Positions 31,301 to 40,192 of a DNA stretch of 45,792 nt are shown in pieces. The position numbers and the translations under genes are program-made. The stretch covers positions 1 through 45,792 of the forward strand of contig CALZZE010000021.1 of assembly GCA_945830575.1 (NCBI GenBank). Reading direction: 5' to 3'. The notes beneath the pieces are model-generated. The model worked only from the letters and a program-made list of their open reading frames with translations. It was not told where the DNA came from and did not search any database. Position 1 is the first letter of the stretch. Each line of letters opens with the position of its first letter. The DNA comes from an uncultured Subdoligranulum sp. (GTDB lineage Bacteria; Bacillota; Clostridia; Oscillospirales; Ruminococcaceae).

Positions 31301-32907
31301 TCATCTCTCCCCCGCCCCACCACGACATTTACTCCATCGAGGATCTGGCCCAGCTGATCTACGACCTGAAATGCGCCAACCGCAAGGCGGCCATCAACGT
31401 CAAGCTGGTGAGCGAGGCCGGCGTGGGCACCATCGCCGCCGGCGTGGCCAAAGCAGGCGCGGAGGTCATCCACATTGCAGGCTTTGACGGCGGCACCGGC
31501 GCGGCGCCCCGCAACTCCATCCGCAACGCGGGTCTGCCCTGGGAGCTGGGCATCGCTGAGGCCCATCAGTGCCTTATCATGAACGGTCTGCGCAGCCGCG
31601 TGCGCATCGAGGCGGACAGCAAGCTGATGAGCGGCCGGGATATCGCCATCGCCGCGCTGATGGGCGCGGAGGAATTCGGCTTCGGCACCGGGCCTCTGGT
31701 GGCCATGGGCTGCGTGATGATGCGGGTGTGCAATCTGGATACCTGCCCCATGGGCATCTGCACCCAGAATCCCGAGCTGCGCAAAAACTTTAAGGGTAAG
31801 CCGGAATACGTGATGAACTTTATGCGGTTCATGGCTGCCGAGCTGCGGGAATATATGGCAAAGCTGGGTGCGCGCACCGTGGAGGAACTGGTGGGCCGTA
31901 CCGACCTGCTGAAGCTCCGCCCCGCCGCCCCCGGCTCCCGGGAGAGCGAAATGGACCTGTCCGCCCTGCTGAAGAATCCGCTGGTGGACAACAGCAACGT
32001 GCATTTTATGGCGCAGGACGCCTACGACTTCGAGCTGGAAAAGACCCCCGACATGAAAGTGCTCATGAAGAAGTTCAAAAAGAGCTTCGACATGGCGGAA
32101 CCCAAGCCCATGACCGTCAAGCTTGAGGTCGGCAACACCGACCGGGCCTTTGGCACCATCTTTGGCAGCGAGATCACCGCCAAATTCGGCAACACGCTGC
32201 CGGACGATACCTTCCATGTGGTCTGCACCGGCTACGGCGGCCAGAGCTTCGGCGCATTTCTGCCCAAGGGCCTGACGCTGGAACTCATCGGTGATTCCAA
32301 CGACTATATGGGCAAGGGCCTGTCCGGCGGACGGCTCATTGTCTACCCGCCTGAGGAAGTCACCTATGACCGGGGCAACAACATCGTCATCGGCAACGTA
32401 GCTTTGTACGGCGCCACCGGCGGCAAGGCGTTCATCAACGGCGTGGCCGGCGAGCGGTTCTGTGTGCGCAACTCCGGCGCAGTGGCCGTTGTGGAGGGCG
32501 TGGGCGACCACGGCTGTGAGTATATGACCGGCGGAACCGTGGTGGTGCTGGGCAAAACCGGCAAAAACTTTGCGGCGGGCATGTCCGGCGGCATCGCCTA
32601 TGTGCTGGACGAGGACTGGGACTTTTACCAGCGCGTCAACAAGGACATGGTGAGTCTGGAGCCGGTGGAGCACAAGTACGATGTGTCGCTGCTGAAAGAC
32701 CTCATCCGCGAGCATGTGGAACTGACCGGCTCCCCCCGCGGCAAAGAGATTCTCGACAACTTCGGTGAGTATCTGCCCAGATTCAAGAAGGTCCTGCCCC
32801 ACGACTATGACAAGATGCTGCGCCTTATCGCTCAGATGGAAGAAAAGGGCGAGGACAGCGAGCAGGCTCAGATCGAGGCGTTCTACGCCATGAAAAACGC
32901 GCAGTAA
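28357..32907 (+). CDS. gltB: Glutamate synthase large subunit
   Basis: A 1516-residue enzyme. The N-terminal class II amidotransferase starts at DNCGIG with Cys23 as probable catalytic residue after removal of the leader. The central domain and FMN-binding synthase domain follow (SPPPHHDIYSIEDLAQLIYD; AGFDGGTGAAPRNSI). CNLDTCPMGIC supplies the three Cys of the [3Fe-4S] cluster. A C-terminal GXGXG repeat domain ends it (GYGGQSFGAFLPKG; GDHGCEYMTGGTVVVLG). It turns glutamine and 2-oxoglutarate into two glutamates. Followed 14 bases later by gltD. Confidence 0.97.
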   Translation: MSNFTERTSPAGLYDPRFEHDNCGIGAVVDIKGRKSHQTLDDALQIVEHLEHRAGKDAEGKTGDGVGILLQISHKFFQKAANASGIALGNEREYGIGMFFFPQEELRRNQAKKLFEIICKKEGLPFLGWREVPVCPEVLGHKARACMPSIWQGFVGKPARLNAGIDFDRRLYVVRRVFEQSSSETYVCSLSSRTIVYKGMFLVTELRLFYPDLQDTDYESAIGMVHSRFSTNTQPSWNRAHPNRFILHNGEINTIRGNVDTMLAREETMGSRYLKDDMTKVLPIVNQDGSDSAMLDNTLEFMVMNGMDLPLAVMVTIPEPWSNNKNMDPKKRDFYQYYATMLEPWDGPASILFSDGDVMGAVLDRNGLRPSRYYITDDDRLILSSEVGVLDIDPKHIVCKDRLRPGKMLLVDTVKGRLVDDERLKMDYASRQPYGEWLDRNLVNLCDLKVPNQKVPSHTPEELVRLQKAFGYRYEDVSSIMLQMAENGGEPAGAMGSDTPLAVLSHTRPPLFDYFKQMFAQVTNPPIDALREKVVTSTTVYVGAQGNLLEEDADNCKVLKIDNPILTETDLLKIKAMKVPGFKVETISICYYKNTDLEKAIDRLFVDVDRAYRDGANILILSDRDIDEYHVAIPSLLAVGAVSKYLVRTRKRTAMALILESGEPRLVHDFATLLGYGACAINPYLAQESIGSLIAAGRLDKDYYAAVQDYNKAVLAGIVKIASKMGISTIQSYQGSQIFEALGISPEVVDKYFTNTVTRVGGITIKDIQSDLEARHQQAFDPLGLDIYMDLPSIGSHKFRSGPEAEQHLYNPLTIHLLQQACMTGDYGKFKQYTAAVANEGGDAMHLRSLLDFNYPESGVPLEEVESVDSIVKRFKTAAMSYGALSEEAHECMAIAMNRLGGKSNTGEGGEAEDRYGTERNSAIKQVASARFGVTSKYLVSAKEIQIKMAQGAKPGEGGQLPGAKVYPWVAKCRNSTTGVGLISPPPHHDIYSIEDLAQLIYDLKCANRKAAINVKLVSEAGVGTIAAGVAKAGAEVIHIAGFDGGTGAAPRNSIRNAGLPWELGIAEAHQCLIMNGLRSRVRIEADSKLMSGRDIAIAALMGAEEFGFGTGPLVAMGCVMMRVCNLDTCPMGICTQNPELRKNFKGKPEYVMNFMRFMAAELREYMAKLGARTVEELVGRTDLLKLRPAAPGSRESEMDLSALLKNPLVDNSNVHFMAQDAYDFELEKTPDMKVLMKKFKKSFDMAEPKPMTVKLEVGNTDRAFGTIFGSEITAKFGNTLPDDTFHVVCTGYGGQSFGAFLPKGLTLELIGDSNDYMGKGLSGGRLIVYPPEEVTYDRGNNIVIGNVALYGATGGKAFINGVAGERFCVRNSGAVAVVEGVGDHGCEYMTGGTVVVLGKTGKNFAAGMSGGIAYVLDEDWDFYQRVNKDMVSLEPVEHKYDVSLLKDLIREHVELTGSPRGKEILDNFGEYLPRFKKVLPHDYDKMLRLIAQMEEKGEDSEQAQIEAFYAMKNAQ

Positions 32908-32921
32908 GGAGGGTGTCTGCA

Positions 32922-34394
32922 ATGGGAAAACCGACTGGATTTATGGAGATCGCACGGCGGACCAGCACCGAGCTGCCGCCGGAGGAACGCATCGCCAACT
33001 TTAACGAATTTCATCTGCCGCTGCACAAGGACGAACAGCAGGCACAGGGTGCCCGCTGCATGGACTGCGGTGTGCCCTTCTGCCAGAGCGGCATGATGCT
33101 GGGCGGCATGGCCAGCGGCTGTCCGCTGAACAACCTTATCCCAGAGTGGAATGATCTGGTGTATCAGGGACAGTGGGATCTTGCGGTCAAACGGCTCATC
33201 GCCACCAACCGCTATCCGGAGTTCACCTCCCGGGTGTGCCCTGCCCTGTGCGAAGCCGCCTGCACCTGCGGCATGACCACCGGCGACGCGGTGACGGTCA
33301 AGGAAAACGAGCGCGCCATCGTGGAATACGGTTATGAAAACGGCGTCATCCACGCGGTGCCGCCCCCGGCCCGCACCGGCAAGACGGTGGCAGTCGTGGG
33401 CGCGGGGCCTGCGGGCCTGAGCGTGGCCGATCTGCTCAACAAGCGCGGCCACAAGGTAACGCTGTACGAGCGGGACGACCGGGTGGGCGGCCTGCTCATG
33501 TACGGCATCCCCAACATGAAGCTGGAAAAATGGGTCATTGACCGTCGTGTGGACATCCTGAAAGAGGAGGGCATCGAGTTTGTGACCGGCTGCAACGTGG
33601 GCGTGGACATCACCGCAGAGGAGCTGGCCGCCCGGTATGACGCCGTGGTGCTCTGCTGCGGCGCCAAGCAGGCCCGTGACCTGACCGTACCCGGCCGGGA
33701 GGCCGACGGGGTGTACTTTGCGGTGGATTATCTCACCAGCGTCACCCGCAGCCTGCTGGATTCGGGGCTGACGGACGGCAAGGCAGTCTCCGCCGTGGGT
33801 AAAAACGTGCTGGTCATTGGCGGCGGCGACACCGGCAACGACTGCGTGGGAACCGCCATCCGGCAGGGCTGCCAGAGCGTGATCCAGCTGGAAATGATGC
33901 CCTGCCCGCCCGTGGAACGCACCCCCGGCAACGAGTGGCCGGAGTGGCCCCGGGTGCTGAAAACCGACTATGGCCAGCAGGAGGCCATCGCCCGGTTTGG
34001 CAGCGACCCCCGGGTGTACCAGACCACCGTGAAGGAATTCTACAAAAACGAGGCCGGGCAGCTGTGCGGCGCCCGCATCGCAAAGCTGGAAAGCCAGCTG
34101 GTGGATGGCCGCCGTGCCATGGTGCCCACCGGGGAGGAATACGACATTCCCTGTGAACTGGCGCTCATCGCGGCGGGCTTTACCGGCTGCGAGCCGTATG
34201 TGGCAGAGGCCTTCGGCGTGGAAATGACCAGCCGGGGCAACGTGGCGGACGACCACTACGCCACCAACCAGCCCAAGGTGTTTGTGTGCGGCGATATGCG
34301 CCGCGGCCAGAGCCTTGTGGTGTGGGCACTGCGGGAGGGTCGGGATACCGCCGCCGTGGTGGATGAAAGCCTGATGGGCTACACCAACCTGTAA
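32922..34394 (+). CDS. gltD: Glutamate synthase small subunit
   Basis: A 490-residue NAD(P)H-dependent partner of GltB. N-terminal Cys motifs for two [4Fe-4S] clusters are present (ARCMDCGVPFCQ; CPLNN; CPALCEAAC). The FAD site is VVGAGPAGLSVADLL, and the NAD(P)H site is VLVIGGGDTGNDCVGTA. I use ATG 32922, 9 bases after AAGGAGG; a GTG at 32913 in frame is too close. It passes electrons from NAD(P)H to GltB. Confidence 0.96.
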   Translation: MGKPTGFMEIARRTSTELPPEERIANFNEFHLPLHKDEQQAQGARCMDCGVPFCQSGMMLGGMASGCPLNNLIPEWNDLVYQGQWDLAVKRLIATNRYPEFTSRVCPALCEAACTCGMTTGDAVTVKENERAIVEYGYENGVIHAVPPPARTGKTVAVVGAGPAGLSVADLLNKRGHKVTLYERDDRVGGLLMYGIPNMKLEKWVIDRRVDILKEEGIEFVTGCNVGVDITAEELAARYDAVVLCCGAKQARDLTVPGREADGVYFAVDYLTSVTRSLLDSGLTDGKAVSAVGKNVLVIGGGDTGNDCVGTAIRQGCQSVIQLEMMPCPPVERTPGNEWPEWPRVLKTDYGQQEAIARFGSDPRVYQTTVKEFYKNEAGQLCGARIAKLESQLVDGRRAMVPTGEEYDIPCELALIAAGFTGCEPYVAEAFGVEMTSRGNVADDHYATNQPKVFVCGDMRRGQSLVVWALREGRDTAAVVDESLMGYTNL

Positions 34395-34403
34395 ATCACC
34401 TTT

Positions 34404-34431
34404 CCCGCCGGAGCCGCTCCGGCGGGATATT
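34404..34431 (+). terminator. Terminator after gltD
   Basis: CCCGCCGGAGC pairs with GCTCCGGCGGG, followed by ATATTTT. Confidence 0.7.
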
Positions 34432-34452
34432 TTGTGCGCAACCGCCGGTTGC

Positions 34453-34481
34453 TTGGCAGACGGGCGCGGATATGGTATAGT
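34453..34481 (+). promoter_or_regulatory. Promoter of the HTH/zinc-ribbon gene
   Basis: TTGGCA, a 17-bp spacer, TATAGT at 34476-34481, about 22 bases before ATG 34504. Confidence 0.7.
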
Positions 34482-34503
34482 GGATGCAGGAGGTGATGGT
34501 TTT

Positions 34504-34953
34504 ATGGAAACCAAGGACATACTTTTACAGCTGCGCACCCAAAAGGGGTACTCGCAGGATGAACTGGCGGAACAGGTGTTTGTCACCCGGCAGGCGGTTT
34601 CCCGCTGGGAGAACGGCGAGACGGTGCCCGGCACCGAAACGCTGAAACTGCTGTCCAAGCTGTTCAATGTCTCCATCAACACGCTGCTGGGCGCTCCCCG
34701 CAAGCTGGTCTGCCAGTGCTGCGGCATGCCGCTGGAGGACGCCTTCCTCAGTAAGGAGCCGGACGGCTCCTTCAATGAGGAGTACTGCCAATGGTGCTAT
34801 GCTGACGGAAAATTTGTGTACACCGATTTGGAACAGCTGACAGATTTTCTGGTGGAACACATGTCCAACGAAAACTGGCCGCCGGAACAGGCCCGCGCCT
34901 ACTTTGCGGAGAGCCTGCCCAAGCTGGCATATTGGAAAAAAATCAAGGTATGA
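34504..34953 (+). CDS. HTH regulator with C-terminal zinc-ribbon domain
   Basis: A 149-residue protein. Residues 1-65 are an XRE helix-turn-helix (YSQDELAEQVFVTRQAVSRW; ENGETVPGTETLKLLSKLFN). Residues about 75-149 are a zinc-ribbon 2 type domain, with CQCCGMPLED and EEYCQWCYADGKFVY holding the Cys ligands. Such two-domain proteins are common unnamed regulators in Clostridia. ATG 34504 follows GGAGGTGA. No target can be named. Confidence 0.85.
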   Translation: METKDILLQLRTQKGYSQDELAEQVFVTRQAVSRWENGETVPGTETLKLLSKLFNVSINTLLGAPRKLVCQCCGMPLEDAFLSKEPDGSFNEEYCQWCYADGKFVYTDLEQLTDFLVEHMSNENWPPEQARAYFAESLPKLAYWKKIKV

Positions 34954-35004
34954 GACAGCCCCGCCGGCACGCGGTCAGCGTTGCCGCGGGGGGGTTTTGG
35001 TTGC

Positions 35005-35871
35005 TCAGACTTGCACAACTTCAAATTGCCGGCTGCCAAAGCCAAGGGCTGCGGCGGCCTCGATGCTGTGTCCGCCGTTGCGGCTCTCGATGCGCTCCAG
35101 CAGATGCTTCTGGCCGGGGTCATCCGTGGCGGCATATACCAGATCCAGACAGGCCTGATCGATGGCGATGGGATCCTGCGAGGCGAGTATGCCGATGTCC
35201 TTCATGCAGGGGTCCTCGGCCACAGCACAGCAGTCACAGTCCACGCTCATGTTTTTCATCACGTTGATGTACACCGTGCTGCCGCCGAAATACTCATGCA
35301 CCGCCTTGGCCGCGTCCGCCATGGCTTCCAGGAACCGGTCGTGGTCGGCGGTCCAGATTTTCTCCACCTCACCCGCGCCGTGGATATACGCCTTGCCGTA
35401 GCTGGAGGCCACACCGATGGACAGCTGTTTCAGTGCGCCGCCGTAGCCGCCCATGGGGTGCCCCTTGAAATGGGACAGCACCAGCATGGAATCGTACTTC
35501 GCCAGATTTTTGCCCACAAAATCCTTCTGAATGACCTTGCCGTCCGGGATGGGCAGCTCCATATCCGGGCCTTCCGCGTCCAGCAGGTCCACCTTGAACC
35601 AGTGGCTCCAGCCGTGGGCGGACAGGGTCTTCCAGTGCTTATCGGTGGTGTTGCGCTCGCCGTCATAGGCGGTGTTGCACTCCACCACGGTGCCGCCCAC
35701 CGCCTCAATGGTGGGTTTCCAGAATTCCGGGCGCAGGAAGTTCTGGTTGCCCACCTCACCGGAATGCAGCTTGATGGCCACATTGCCGCTCAGCTCTTTG
35801 CCGGTGAGCCGGTACAGCTCCAGCACCTTTTCCGGTGTGATGGTGCGAGTAAAAAATACCTTTGCGCTCAT
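35005..35871 (-). CDS. DUF362-family protein
   Basis: A 288-residue protein. The DUF362 pattern is clear: VAIKLHSGEVGNQNFLRPEF, LVLSHFKGHPMGGYGGALKQ, and the end region CDCCAVAEDPCMKDIGILAS with clustered Cys, then QDPIAIDQACLDL. These proteins are suspected iron-sulfur or redox proteins of anaerobes. It is last of a three-gene run with the amylase and a membrane protein; no link in function is evident. Confidence 0.85.
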   Translation of the reverse strand: MSAKVFFTRTITPEKVLELYRLTGKELSGNVAIKLHSGEVGNQNFLRPEFWKPTIEAVGGTVVECNTAYDGERNTTDKHWKTLSAHGWSHWFKVDLLDAEGPDMELPIPDGKVIQKDFVGKNLAKYDSMLVLSHFKGHPMGGYGGALKQLSIGVASSYGKAYIHGAGEVEKIWTADHDRFLEAMADAAKAVHEYFGGSTVYINVMKNMSVDCDCCAVAEDPCMKDIGILASQDPIAIDQACLDLVYAATDDPGQKHLLERIESRNGGHSIEAAAALGFGSRQFEVVQV

Positions 35872-35891
35872 GAGTGTATCCTCCTTGTATG

Positions 35892-37199
35892 TTATTCCGT
35901 TTTCCAGAAATGACAGGAATAAGGCTCCAGCTCGCTGCCGCCGCCAAAATCGTGGGCGTCGCCGGTGATGATGTCCACCGCCATGCCCGCCTGTGCGTCA
36001 AAATGGGCGTGGTAGGGCTGGCTGTCCGCGTTGATGGCCACCAGCACCCGGTCGTCCCCGCAGCGGCGCTCAAAAATCAGCTGCTTGGGCTGTACCAGAA
36101 TGTTGCGGTAGCTGCCGCTGCACAGCGCCGGGCTTTCCGTGCGTGCGCCTGCCAGCGCGGTGATCCAGTCGGTCAGCTCGTTATGCTCCGGCGTTTCGAT
36201 GGCGGGACGCAGCGCGTCATCTCCGCTCTTTTTCTCGCCCTCGATGCCCCACTCGCTGCCGTAATACACCGCCGGAACGCCGGGCATGCCGAACAGCAGG
36301 CCATAGGCGGGTTTCAGGCAGTTTTTGTCGGTGAGGATGCTGGCGATGCGGGTCACGTCATGGTTGTCCAGAAAGCTCATGGGATGCTTTCCGGTGTACA
36401 GGCACCATTGCTCATTGCCGAACTGCCGGTTGAGGCTGTACGCAATTTCATGCATGTTACCGGTGTTGAAGCTGGAATACAGTCCCTTGTAGCACTCGTA
36501 GTTGGTGACGGCATGGCAGGCTCGGTCGTTCATCCAGCGGTTGTAATCGCCGTGCAGCGTCTCCCCCATCAGCACAAATTCCGGCTTGACGGTGTTGGCC
36601 AGCTCCCGCAGCGCCGCCAGAAAGTCCAGATCCAGACAGTAGGCCACATCCAGACGCAGACCGTCAATGTCGTAATCCCGCACCCAGCCGCGGATGGCGT
36701 CAAACAGGTGCTCCCGCACCGCTTGGTTTTTGAGGTTCAGCTTGACCAGCTCGTAGCAGCCCTCCCACGCCTCATACCAGAAACCGTCATGGTAGCCGGT
36801 GTCGCCGTCAAAGCTGATGTGGAACCAGTCCTTGTAAGGGCTGTCCCATTTTTTCTCCTGCACATCCCGGAAGGCCCAAAAGCCGCGGCCCACGTGGTTA
36901 AGCACGCCGTCCAGCATCACCTTCAGTCCCGCCTCATGCAGTGCGGCGCAGACCTGCTGAAAATCCTCCTTGGTGCCAAGGCGGCAGTCCAGACGGTTGT
37001 AGTCCCGGGTGTCATAGCCGTGGGCGTCGCTCTCAAACACAGGATTGAACAGGACGCAAGTGGCGCCCAGTTCCCGGATATGCGCCGCCCACTCCTTCAC
37101 GCGCAGGATGCGATGCGCCTGCACCCCATCGTTTTGCCGGGGCGCGCCGCACAGCCCCAACGGATAAATCTGGTAAATGACCGCATTGTCGAACCACAT
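35892..37199 (-). CDS. GH13 alpha-amylase-family glycosidase
   Basis: A 435-residue protein with the GH13 regions: DGVLNHVGRGFW (region I), DGLRLDVAYCLD with the nucleophile Asp (region II), FVLMGETLHG with the acid Glu (region III), FLDNHDVTRI with the third Asp (region IV). No signal peptide, so it acts inside the cell, probably on maltodextrins or pullulan-like fragments (cyclomaltodextrinase/neopullulanase type). ATG 37199 follows AGAGGT, 15 bases after the preceding stop. Confidence 0.9.
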   Translation of the reverse strand: MWFDNAVIYQIYPLGLCGAPRQNDGVQAHRILRVKEWAAHIRELGATCVLFNPVFESDAHGYDTRDYNRLDCRLGTKEDFQQVCAALHEAGLKVMLDGVLNHVGRGFWAFRDVQEKKWDSPYKDWFHISFDGDTGYHDGFWYEAWEGCYELVKLNLKNQAVREHLFDAIRGWVRDYDIDGLRLDVAYCLDLDFLAALRELANTVKPEFVLMGETLHGDYNRWMNDRACHAVTNYECYKGLYSSFNTGNMHEIAYSLNRQFGNEQWCLYTGKHPMSFLDNHDVTRIASILTDKNCLKPAYGLLFGMPGVPAVYYGSEWGIEGEKKSGDDALRPAIETPEHNELTDWITALAGARTESPALCSGSYRNILVQPKQLIFERRCGDDRVLVAINADSQPYHAHFDAQAGMAVDIITGDAHDFGGGSELEPYSCHFWKTE

Positions 37200-37213
37200 A
37201 GTTTTGACCTCTC

Positions 37214-37753
37214 TCACAGTATTTTATGGAGCTTTTTCCGCAGTTTCAGATGATACAGCCGGGTGATGTTGGCCAGCGCCGCGTCGCACAGCGCAAATGC
37301 CAGATTGCCCATGGCCAGAAATGCCGCCAGCCACAGCGGGCCGTCGGAGAGCAGTTCCTGTGCCACCGCCGGGCCGATGAGCAGCATCAGCAGGCCGTAC
37401 ATGGCCACGGTGGCAAGGTTGAACACTGCCAGCTTGGCCGCCCAGCGCAGCGGCGCCGGGCGGAGTATATCCAGTCCCCGTTTGAGTACCGGATAATACC
37501 CCAGCACCAGCACATAAAACAGCGCCAGTTCCTTGTCCGGCACCAGCAGCACCGCCAGCACCGAGGTGGCCGCATAGAGCAGCAGCGCATATTTGCGGCC
37601 GTATTCCTCCAAAACCGGCACCAGCAGGAACGCCGCCAGCATGGGCGCGGCGTAGGTGCCGCTCTGCAGAAGGTTGCCCGCCAGCAGCAGCGTGACGGAC
37701 AACGCCCCCAAAACACCACACAACGCGATTTTCTGACTTTCGGTCTTTCTCAT
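37214..37753 (-). CDS. Membrane protein, five to six helices
   Basis: A 179-residue hydrophobic protein (KIALCGVLGALSVTLLLAGN; MLAAFLLVPVLEEYGRKYAL; ATSVLAVLLVPDKELALFYV; LAVFNLATVAMYGLLMLLIG). The pattern recalls the substrate-binding S component of ECF vitamin transporters, but I cannot assign a ligand. It heads the run with amylase and DUF362 genes behind a clear promoter. Confidence 0.7.
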   Translation of the reverse strand: MRKTESQKIALCGVLGALSVTLLLAGNLLQSGTYAAPMLAAFLLVPVLEEYGRKYALLLYAATSVLAVLLVPDKELALFYVLVLGYYPVLKRGLDILRPAPLRWAAKLAVFNLATVAMYGLLMLLIGPAVAQELLSDGPLWLAAFLAMGNLAFALCDAALANITRLYHLKLRKKLHKIL

Positions 37754-37781
37754 GGATTTGCTCCTTTGTTTTGACCGTCTT

Positions 37782-37810
37782 ATTATACCCTATTTTGTAC
37801 CATTTTGCAA
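37782..37810 (-). promoter_or_regulatory. Promoter of the membrane protein-amylase-DUF362 run
   Basis: On the minus strand TTGCAA (37810-37805), a 17-bp spacer and TATAAT (37787-37782), overlapping the 3' end of the deacetylase gene. Confidence 0.8.
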
Positions 37811-38632
37811 TCCGCGGGCGGCGGCCATTTCCTCCACCGTGGTAAAATGATAGCCCTCCGACTGGAACCATTCAATAATATCCGGCAGCGCCTTGACGGT
37901 CTGCCCGGTGGCCTTGGTGTCATGGAGCAGCACCACGCACAGGTCACGGCCTTTTGCGTCCCGCTGGATGTTCTTCAAAATGCGGCCGGCGTTGGGGTGG
38001 CTGGCGGTGGCGTCCTCGGCGCAGACATTCCAGTCGATCCACTCGTAGCCCTTTTCCTCCGCCTGCTGGATGAGCTGTTTCATAATGCCCTTGCCTCCAT
38101 AGCGGTGGCTGACCGTGTTGGTGCTGCCGCCGGGGAACCGCAGCCACCGGATGGATTCCACATCCACATAAGGCGAAAGCGCCTGCCGCAGCGCCTTGAT
38201 GTCCAGCCAGAAAGCCTCGGTGCTTTGATAAATCTGGTTGTACTCATGGCTGGCGCTGTGCAGGGCGATCTGGTGGCCCTGCTCCGCGATGGTTTTCACC
38301 AAGGGCAGGTAGGGTTCATTCACGCCCTGTGCCGTCACAAAAAAGGTGGCAGGCACGTCATATTCCTGTAAGATACTCAGAATTTCTTCCGTATGGCCGC
38401 TGGGGCCGTCGTCAAAGGTCAGGCAGGCGATCTTCAGCATCATCGCCTCTTTCGCTTCCTCGTCCATGGCGGCGGCAGGCAGCGCAAACCAGTCGTTGGG
38501 GATGTCCGTATCATCCCACTGCACATGATACAGCGCATGGGCCAGCAGCGCTGCCAGAACGCACAGCCCCGCCAGAAAAAGCCCGATACCGCCCCATTCC
38601 TGATGTTGTCCGTGGAATCTGTCTCGCCGCAC
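37790..38632 (-). CDS. Polysaccharide deacetylase (NodB domain)
   Basis: A 280-residue protein. An N-terminal membrane anchor (GGIGLFLAGLCVLAALLAHA) is followed by the NodB domain: TFDDGPSGHTEEIL (catalytic Asp and metal Asp), HSASHEYNQ (metal His pair), RFPGGSTNTVSH, DWNVCAEDATAS, VVLLHD. It removes acetyl groups from wall peptidoglycan or other polysaccharide outside the membrane; lysozyme resistance or sporulation are possible roles. Confidence 0.88.
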   Translation of the reverse strand: MRRDRFHGQHQEWGGIGLFLAGLCVLAALLAHALYHVQWDDTDIPNDWFALPAAAMDEEAKEAMMLKIACLTFDDGPSGHTEEILSILQEYDVPATFFVTAQGVNEPYLPLVKTIAEQGHQIALHSASHEYNQIYQSTEAFWLDIKALRQALSPYVDVESIRWLRFPGGSTNTVSHRYGGKGIMKQLIQQAEEKGYEWIDWNVCAEDATASHPNAGRILKNIQRDAKGRDLCVVLLHDTKATGQTVKALPDIIEWFQSEGYHFTTVEEMAAARGLQNGTK

Positions 38633-38684
38633 AGCACACCCCTCCCCTGTCCTTCATGTGTATGCACAGGGCGATCGAAACATG

Positions 38685-38708
38685 AAAAAAGCCCGCACAG
38701 CGGCGGGC
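38685..38708 (-). terminator. Terminator after trkH
   Basis: GCCCGC pairs with GCGGGC around a 6-nt loop, then six T on the minus strand. Confidence 0.8.
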
Positions 38709-38719
38709 AAAGGTTTCTT

Positions 38720-40183
38720 TTACAGTTTTCTGGGGCGGCGGCGCTTGAACCACAACGTGGGCGCAAACAGCACCAGCATGGGGTACAGTTCCAAACGGCC
38801 TGCCAGCATATCAAAGGAAAGAAGCAGCTTGGCCGGGTCGGAAAACTGCGAGAAATTCCCCATGGGGCCAACCACGCTCAGGCCGGGGCCGATGTTGTTA
38901 AAGCAGGCCGTGACCGCGGTGAAGGTGGTCACCAGATCAAAATGGTCCAGCGACAGCAGCAGCACCGAGGCAGTGAACACCATCATATAAAAGGTCAGGT
39001 AGATGCTGGTGCCGCGCACGGTTTTGTCGTCCAGCGGCTTTCCCTCAAACCGCACTGTGGTAACGGCGTGGGGGTGCAGCATCCGCTGGATATCCCGGAA
39101 AGAGGATTTGAGCAGGATGATAAGCCGGGAGACTTTGAACCCGCCGCCGGTGGAGCCGGCGCAGGCGCCGCAGAACATGAGCATAACCAGCACCGTGCGG
39201 GAAAAGGTCGGCCATTGGTCGAAATCCGCCGTGCCGAAACCAGTGGTGGTGATGATGGAGGCCACCTGAAAGAAGGAATACCGCAGTGCATGGACAAAGC
39301 CGCCGTACAGCCTGCTGATGTTCAGTGCGATGGCCACCACCGAGGCGGCCACAATTCCCAGATACACCCGCAGCTCCTCCGACCGGAAGGCGTCCTTCAC
39401 ATGGCGGAGCAGCAGCAGATAATAAATATTGAAGTTGATGCCGAACAGCAGGATGAACACGCCGATGACCATTTCATAATACAGGTTATTGTACTGGCCG
39501 ATGCTGGCGCCCAGATGGCTGAAGCCGCCGGTGCCCGCCGAGCCAAAGGCGTTGATGAGCGCGTCATACAGCGGCATACCGCCCGCCAGCAGCAGGAGCG
39601 TTTCCGCCACCGTCATCACAAAATAAATGCCGTACAGAATCTTGGCGGTATCCCGCAGCTTGCTGGAAATTTTGTCCACCGTGGGGCCGGGCACCTCGGC
39701 GCGCATCAGATGCATGGCACGGCCATCCCCCATGGGCAGCACCGCCATGGCAAACACCAGCACGCCCATGCCGCCCACCCAGTGGGTAAAACTGCGCCAG
39801 AACGCGGTGGAACGGTGCAGCGCCTCCACATCGGTGAGGATGCTGGAACCTGTGGTGGTAAAGCCGGAAACCGTTTCAAAAAAGGCGTCCACACAGGAGG
39901 GGATATCCCCTGACAGCACGAAGGGCACCGCCCCGAACACGGACAGCAGCACCCATGCGGCGGCCACCACCACAAGACCTTCCCGGGCATAGATGGCGGT
40001 ATCTTTTGGGGTGCGCAGGCCCACCGCCAGTCCCAGCAGGATGAGCACGGCGATGGGCACCAGCCACGCCGTCAGCAGCGCGGTCTCCCCGTACAGCAGG
40101 GCCACCACCAGCGGAACCGCCAGCAATGCGGCCTCGATCAGGCCGATGCGCCCCAGCACATAGGCGATCATTCGGTAATTCAT
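38720..40183 (-). CDS. trkH: Potassium uptake protein TrkH/KtrB family
   Basis: A 487-residue membrane protein with the four pore loops of the Trk/Ktr/HKT family: TTTGSSILTD, SAGTGGFSHLG, CAGSTGGGFKVSR, NNIGPGLSVVGP. The conserved Gly in each lines the K+ filter. It works with the TrkA protein encoded 9 bases upstream to bring in potassium. Confidence 0.93.
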   Translation of the reverse strand: MNYRMIAYVLGRIGLIEAALLAVPLVVALLYGETALLTAWLVPIAVLILLGLAVGLRTPKDTAIYAREGLVVVAAAWVLLSVFGAVPFVLSGDIPSCVDAFFETVSGFTTTGSSILTDVEALHRSTAFWRSFTHWVGGMGVLVFAMAVLPMGDGRAMHLMRAEVPGPTVDKISSKLRDTAKILYGIYFVMTVAETLLLLAGGMPLYDALINAFGSAGTGGFSHLGASIGQYNNLYYEMVIGVFILLFGINFNIYYLLLLRHVKDAFRSEELRVYLGIVAASVVAIALNISRLYGGFVHALRYSFFQVASIITTTGFGTADFDQWPTFSRTVLVMLMFCGACAGSTGGGFKVSRLIILLKSSFRDIQRMLHPHAVTTVRFEGKPLDDKTVRGTSIYLTFYMMVFTASVLLLSLDHFDLVTTFTAVTACFNNIGPGLSVVGPMGNFSQFSDPAKLLLSFDMLAGRLELYPMLVLFAPTLWFKRRRPRKL

Positions 40184-40192
40184 GCGTGTCGC

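Noticed and set aside
28237-32922. Very long minus-strand open frame (1561 codons) opposite gltB
   Set aside because: It mirrors the codon pattern of gltB, is rich in His, Gly and Val as antisense frames of GC-rich genes are, and resembles no protein.
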